DNA of 8,972 nucleotides. Source: Flavobacteriales bacterium (GTDB taxonomy: Bacteria > Bacteroidota > Bacteroidia > Flavobacteriales_D > Sanyastnellaceae). Position 1 is the first letter of the stretch; the number at the start of each line of letters is the position of its first letter. Location: positions 1-8,972 of the forward strand of contig JAPKBK010000063.1 of the NCBI GenBank assembly GCA_028823435.1, written 5' to 3'. Positions 5,464 to 8,972 of this stretch are shown here, piece after piece. Under the pieces are notes generated by a model. The model was not told the DNA's origin, searched no databases, and saw nothing but the letters and a program-made list of their open reading frames with translations. A program made the translations under genes and the position numbers.

Positions 5464-6633
5464 ATGACACTTAAGAATATTTCCCGTTCACTAGCGACAA
5501 TTGTAGCTTTAACAGCTTTGACTTTGAGCCCCCAAGCGCAGACTTTTAATTTGGTTCCGAACAGTGGGTTCGAGGACACAAATATCAAGAAGTTGCGTTC
5601 TTATGGCCAAATGGAAGACGTGAGTAAGGATTGGTTTTCTGCGACGGAGGTGAAAGCAGACGTATATGGAGACGGTGCAAAGGGGGATAAAATTGGAATT
5701 CCCACAAACGATTATGGCACACAGGAGCCTGCTGCCGGACTTTGTTATGCGGGATTTAGAGCATATTCGAAAGACCCGCGCATGCAACGCAGTTATTTGG
5801 AAGTCAAATTGCCTCAGATGTTAGACCGAGATGTGATGTACTGCGTGTCGTTTGATATCAGTTTGGCCGATCTAAGCAGATATGCCGTCAATGATATTGG
5901 TGTTGTTGTCAGTGACAGAAAAATTGAGCAACCGAATCTTGGTGACATGATTCTACAACCTGATGTCAAGCAGAAAACAAACAAAGTATTTCAGTTTGCG
6001 GAAGGATGGGAGAAGTTTTGCGGAACCTTCGTAGGCACGGGTCAGGAAGAATACATCGTCATCGGATGTTTCGGGAGTCGTTCGGATATGAGCATAGAGA
6101 AAGTAAAACGCCCCATGGGTCTTACTGGACCACAATTGAGCCATGCATATTACTACATTGACAACGTTGAGATCATTGAGATCCAAGCCAAATCGCAATG
6201 TGTATGCTCTGCAGTTGAAGAGAGAGACATGGATTTGGTGTATGGCTCTTCTTCCGTACAAGACGAGGATATGACGGATGTCGAAAAAATCAATGCAAGT
6301 GCGATTTACTATGCATTTCTCAAGCGCACACCTACAGGTTCAGGAAAACAGACAGTTGCCGATATCGCGACGATCCTCAAGGCAAACCCGAGCATGAGAA
6401 TAAACATTGTGGGCCATTGTGACGATGATGAAGCAAGTGAAGGGAAAATCAATGCACGCTACAAAATGATCGGTAAGAATCGCGGAGACCAAATACGTCG
6501 CATGCTTGAAGCGGCAGGCGTCCCTGCTTCTCAGTTTTCTGTTTCGGATATCGGCGCACAAGATCCTGCAAACTCCCGTGACACTGACATCAGTCGTGCT
6601 CAAAACCGACGCGTCACGTTCGAGGTTAATTAA
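5464..6633 (+). CDS. Secreted OmpA-domain protein with N-terminal jelly-roll-like region
   Basis: A 389-residue exported protein likely to bind peptidoglycan through its C-terminal OmpA domain. The N-terminus is a Sec signal peptide: basic K4/R8, a hydrophobic stretch at about 9-22, and probable cleavage at A25/Q26. The mature protein opens with NLVPNSGFED, a motif frequent at the start of Bacteroidota surface proteins with a carbohydrate-binding-like beta-sandwich. That region seems to run to YYYIDNVEI (230-238). After a CVC pair (C246, C248) and a linker, the OmpA domain follows at about 272-389. GHCD (317-320) stands in place of the usual GHTD, R340 falls where the diaminopimelate-binding arginine is expected, and NRRV is at 381-384. 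No lipobox cysteine follows the signal peptide, so it is not a lipoprotein, and it has no OmpA beta-barrel. The stop is followed by a hairpin terminator. Domain calls are good; the ligand of the N-terminal region is unknown. Confidence 0.88.
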   Translation: MTLKNISRSLATIVALTALTLSPQAQTFNLVPNSGFEDTNIKKLRSYGQMEDVSKDWFSATEVKADVYGDGAKGDKIGIPTNDYGTQEPAAGLCYAGFRAYSKDPRMQRSYLEVKLPQMLDRDVMYCVSFDISLADLSRYAVNDIGVVVSDRKIEQPNLGDMILQPDVKQKTNKVFQFAEGWEKFCGTFVGTGQEEYIVIGCFGSRSDMSIEKVKRPMGLTGPQLSHAYYYIDNVEIIEIQAKSQCVCSAVEERDMDLVYGSSSVQDEDMTDVEKINASAIYYAFLKRTPTGSGKQTVADIATILKANPSMRINIVGHCDDDEASEGKINARYKMIGKNRGDQIRRMLEAAGVPASQFSVSDIGAQDPANSRDTDISRAQNRRVTFEVN

Positions 6634-6638
6634 AAATT

Positions 6639-6665
6639 TCCACTGCGCTTAACCCGCGTAGTGGA
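6639..6665. terminator. Bidirectional hairpin terminator between convergent genes
   Basis: A 10-base stem (6639-6648 with 6656-6665) closes a 7-base loop, TTAACCC. On the plus transcript the only imperfection is a G-U wobble (6645/6659), and CTTTGTTTCT follows. On the minus transcript that pair becomes an A-C mismatch, and AATTTTTAATT follows. It sits six bases after the OmpA-protein stop and includes the stop codon of the convergent MFS gene, as expected for an economical shared terminator. Confidence 0.7.
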
Positions 6666-7968
6666 CTTTGTTTCTATACGCTTTCGGAACCATCAGCATC
6701 GCGAGGAACGCCAGAGAGAAGAGGATGATCATCGCGAGGATTGACTCCCTCATCGAGCCCGTATATCCTTCGATATACCCCCATCCGAACATCCCGATAA
6801 TCAGACCTCCTTTTTCGAGGACTTCGTAGAAACTGAAATACGAGGCGGGGTCTTTTGTTGTCGGTAGGATCTTCGAGTAGGTCGCTCGGTTTAAGCTTTG
6901 CGTGCCTCCCATCAGAAACCCTATCGCCCCTGCCGCCACATAGAACCCCATCTTCGTCGTCGCGAAGAAATAGGCGTACAAACACAACGCGGCCCATCCG
7001 ACGATACAGCTCATCAGCGCTCTGATGTTTCCAATTCTTCGACTCACAGCACTCAATCCAAACGCTCCGGGAATGGCGAGAAGATTCACCACAAAGATTG
7101 TAATGATGAGCTCTTTTTCATTGAGTCCCACCTCTTTAATTCCGAACGAAGAAGCCATGATGATAATGGTCTGTATGGCCATACTCATCACAAAGAACGC
7201 CCCCAGATATCTTTTGAGGTGGACGTACCCTTTCAGTTCGCGAGCCACGCCTACGAGCTCTTTAAATCCTTGCGCCAGAATATTTCCGGGCGGCAAATCT
7301 TTGATCTCACTCTCTGGAAGTGCATTGAATGTGATGTGGGCAAACCCGAACCACCACAAGCCCACAATTACAAAACAAAACGTTGTGGTGTGTGACCCTA
7401 TCCCTATGATCATGCCCGCACATATTACAAGGATGATCAGCGAACTCCAGTAGCCCATCGCGTAGCCTTTTGCACTCAACCTGTCGTGTTCCTCCCTGGG
7501 CGCGATCTCAGGCAGGAAGGCATTGTAAAACCCCACGCTCCCCCAGAATCCCAAGCTCGCCAGAAAAAACGGAATCATACTTAGTTCCAGGTGGTTTGCA
7601 TCAAACCAGTACAAGCCCACGCATCCTGCCGAACCGATGTAGCAGAAGATCCGCATGAACAATTTCTTTTTCCCAGCATAGTCTGCAAGCCCGCTCAGCA
7701 AAGGGCTGATGATGATGATGGTGAGGAAACTCGTCGCCAGGACATAGCTGTACAGCTGTGTGTTGACGAACTCCATCCCTAAAAACATCACGTTGTCCGT
7801 CCCGTCAATGATCATTCCTTGGGCATCTTTTTCAGAAGTCAAGCTGTTGTAAAAAACCGGAAAAATCGCCGTGGTGATGACGAGTGAGTACACATTGTTT
7901 GCCCAATCGTACATCGCCCATCCCCACTTGACTTTTTCTGGCCCTTCTTTTTTGAAAATCTTTAACAT
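6649..7968 (-). CDS. MFS transporter, UMF1/Atg22 type
   Basis: A 439-residue inner-membrane protein with about twelve hydrophobic helices, belonging to the major facilitator superfamily branch that includes fungal vacuolar Atg22 (an amino-acid effluxer) and uncharacterised bacterial UMF1 proteins. The N-terminus has the family signature MYDWANNVYS (19-28) and TTAIFPVFY (32-40). The loop after helix 2 carries an MFS motif-A form, GLADYAGKKK (93-102). The second half has GGTQSLNRATYSKILP and a conserved FSFYEVLEKGG segment. The frame stays open upstream to an ATG at 8280, but those 104 codons lie antisense to lhgO, are not membrane-like, and precede the conserved start; the ATG at 7966-7968 is correct. 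It converges on the OmpA-protein gene and diverges from lhgO across 54 bases. The substrate cannot be read from the sequence; export of amino or organic acids is only a guess. Confidence 0.92.
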   Translation of the reverse strand: MLKIFKKEGPEKVKWGWAMYDWANNVYSLVITTAIFPVFYNSLTSEKDAQGMIIDGTDNVMFLGMEFVNTQLYSYVLATSFLTIIIISPLLSGLADYAGKKKLFMRIFCYIGSAGCVGLYWFDANHLELSMIPFFLASLGFWGSVGFYNAFLPEIAPREEHDRLSAKGYAMGYWSSLIILVICAGMIIGIGSHTTTFCFVIVGLWWFGFAHITFNALPESEIKDLPPGNILAQGFKELVGVARELKGYVHLKRYLGAFFVMSMAIQTIIIMASSFGIKEVGLNEKELIITIFVVNLLAIPGAFGLSAVSRRIGNIRALMSCIVGWAALCLYAYFFATTKMGFYVAAGAIGFLMGGTQSLNRATYSKILPTTKDPASYFSFYEVLEKGGLIIGMFGWGYIEGYTGSMRESILAMIILFSLAFLAMLMVPKAYRNKVHYAG

Positions 7969-7996
7969 AAGCGACAAGATAGTGTTAACCCGTCTA

Positions 7997-8004
7997 TACC
8001 TTTG
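7997..8004 (+). promoter_or_regulatory. Candidate -7 promoter box of lhgO
   Basis: TACCTTTG is a perfect TAnnTTTG box, 18 bases before the lhgO ATG. That would give a short AT-rich leader of about ten bases with no Shine-Dalgarno (AAATAAATCCTG before the ATG). I find no TTG in the expected -33 position on this strand. It lies in the 54-base divergent gap with the MFS gene, whose own promoter must also be here; TATCTTG on the minus strand is a poor candidate. Confidence 0.45.
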
Positions 8005-8022
8005 CGACAGAAATAAATCCTG

Positions 8023-8972
8023 ATGAAGAATTACGATGTTGTTGTAGTGGGTGGAGGAATTGTCGGGGCGGCCACGTTTTTCAAGATGCAGAAAAGATTC
8101 CCTGATAAGGTGATGCTGCTTATTGATAAAATGCCTTCCCTTGCTGCACACCAAACCGGTCACAACTCTGGCGTCATCCACTCTGGACTCTATTACAAGC
8201 CGGGGTCTTTGAAGGCTGAGAACTGTGTCAAAGGCAGGCACGAGCTCGTCCGTTTTGCAAAAGAGCATCACGTGCCCCACGATGTGTGCGGCAAGGTTGT
8301 CGTTGCTGCAAACGCCTCGGAAATGGGATCATTAAATACAATCCACGGCTTGGGCCTTGAGAATAAAATCGAAGGCATCGAGCTTATCAACTCGGATCAG
8401 CTCCGCGACATCGAACCGGAATGCAGGGGAGAGGCTGCGCTTTGGGTACCGTGTACGGGCATCATAGATTTTGTTTCTGCGACAAAGAAGATGGTTGAAG
8501 TCGCACTCGGCATCCAGCCGCTTTCCGCCGTTCACCTTTCTGAGGAAGTCCTGGATTTCACCCCTGAAGGCGAGGGTACGCTTGTGACGACTTCCAAGGC
8601 CAAATATGTGACGAAACATCTGATTGTGTGTGGTGGCCTCCAAGCTGACCGTCTCGCAAAAAAAGACGGCGTCAAACTTCGTGAGAAAGTCGTCGGCTTC
8701 CGGGGTGATTACTACGAACTGAACGACCACGCCAAGCACAAGGTCCGCAACCTCATCTATCCCGTCCCCAATCCTGATTTCCCTTTCCTTGGCGTTCACT
8801 TCACCCGCATGACGAATGGCGAAATCGAGTGCGGCCCTAACGCCGTCTTCACGTTCAAGCGCGAGGGCTATGGAAAAACCGATTTCAACCTGCGCGATAC
8901 CGCCGATGCGCTCGGGTATTCTGGAACATGGAAGCTCTTCTTCAACAACGTGAGTTTCGGCATCAACGAATA
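8023..8972 (+). CDS. lhgO: L-2-hydroxyglutarate oxidase, C-terminus cut by window edge
   Basis: An FAD-dependent enzyme that oxidises L-2-hydroxyglutarate to 2-oxoglutarate, removing a by-product of malate/lactate dehydrogenases or acting in glutarate/lysine breakdown. In E. coli it is membrane-associated and passes electrons to quinone. My reading from the ATG at 8023 gives 316 codons, open to the window end. The N-terminal Rossmann motif is VVVVGGGIVGAA (6-17), with the acidic D35 ending the second strand. The family signature HNSGVIHSGLYY lies at 47-58, followed by GSLKAENCVKG (61-71) and VCGKVVVA (88-95). Further on, GFRGDYYEL, LIYPVPNPDFPFLGVHFTRM and the GPNAVFTFKREGY block match the E. 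coli LhgO sequence closely as I recall it. About 80-100 C-terminal residues are missing. The start is confirmed by the immediate MKNYDVVVVGGG N-terminus. Antisense ORFs across this gene are shadows. Identification is secure. Confidence 0.95.
   Translation, partial: MKNYDVVVVGGGIVGAATFFKMQKRFPDKVMLLIDKMPSLAAHQTGHNSGVIHSGLYYKPGSLKAENCVKGRHELVRFAKEHHVPHDVCGKVVVAANASEMGSLNTIHGLGLENKIEGIELINSDQLRDIEPECRGEAALWVPCTGIIDFVSATKKMVEVALGIQPLSAVHLSEEVLDFTPEGEGTLVTTSKAKYVTKHLIVCGGLQADRLAKKDGVKLREKVVGFRGDYYELNDHAKHKVRNLIYPVPNPDFPFLGVHFTRMTNGEIECGPNAVFTFKREGYGKTDFNLRDTADALGYSGTWKLFFNNVSFGINE

Noticed and set aside
6898..7453. Plus-strand ORFs inside the MFS gene
   Set aside because: Low-complexity His/Arg/Ser-rich translations typical of antisense to a hydrophobic membrane protein.
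7969..8280. In-frame upstream extension of the MFS gene by 104 codons to an ATG at 8280
   Set aside because: It is antisense to the highly conserved start of lhgO, lacks membrane character and precedes the family's true N-terminus at 7968.
8332..8799. 155-codon ORF on the minus strand inside lhgO
   Set aside because: It is the antisense shadow of a strongly conserved oxidase gene and its translation shows no recognisable domain.

Overview
The window reads as ordinary chromosomal DNA of a Bacteroidota bacterium, probably Flavobacteriales-like, though I cannot fix the genus. Four things point there: a DUF5606 protein, which I know only from this phylum; a secreted protein opening with the NLVPN-type motif and ending in an OmpA domain; starts with no Shine-Dalgarno sequence; and several matches to the Bacteroidota -7 promoter element TAnnTTTG. 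It is densely packed. There are nine protein genes, two of them cut by the window edges, and the largest intergenic gap is 86 bases. No RNA gene, insertion sequence, CRISPR array or phage gene was seen.

Left part (1-4322), all on the minus strand. In transcription order the genes are an orphan HsdR-N/PD-(D/E)XK nuclease-like protein, a DUF5606 protein with a histone-H1-like tail, a 3-hydroxybutyryl-CoA dehydrogenase, a voltage-gated K+ channel with a C-terminal zinc ribbon, and a long-chain acyl-CoA synthetase running off the left edge. Gaps are 45, 13, 53 and 22 bases, so some or all of the run may be co-transcribed. The two acyl-CoA enzymes suggest fatty-acid activation and beta-oxidation. 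The channel between them has no obvious metabolic link.

Middle (4323-6633), plus strand. The gene for the DNA polymerase III delta subunit (holA) diverges from the nuclease-like gene across only 38 bases, where the two -7-like boxes are mirror images just in front of the two start codons. An OmpA-domain outer-membrane protein follows. A hairpin that could stop transcription both ways separates it from the next, convergent gene.

Right part (6649-8972). A UMF1/Atg22-type MFS transporter on the minus strand diverges from an L-2-hydroxyglutarate oxidase gene (lhgO) that runs off the right edge. A perfect TAnnTTTG box lies ahead of lhgO.

I see no convincing new multi-gene system. The points most worth a second look are the zinc-ribbon K+ channel, the conserved-looking orphan nuclease domain next to holA, the charge-segregated H1-like tail on DUF5606, and candidate leaderless promoters at three genes.
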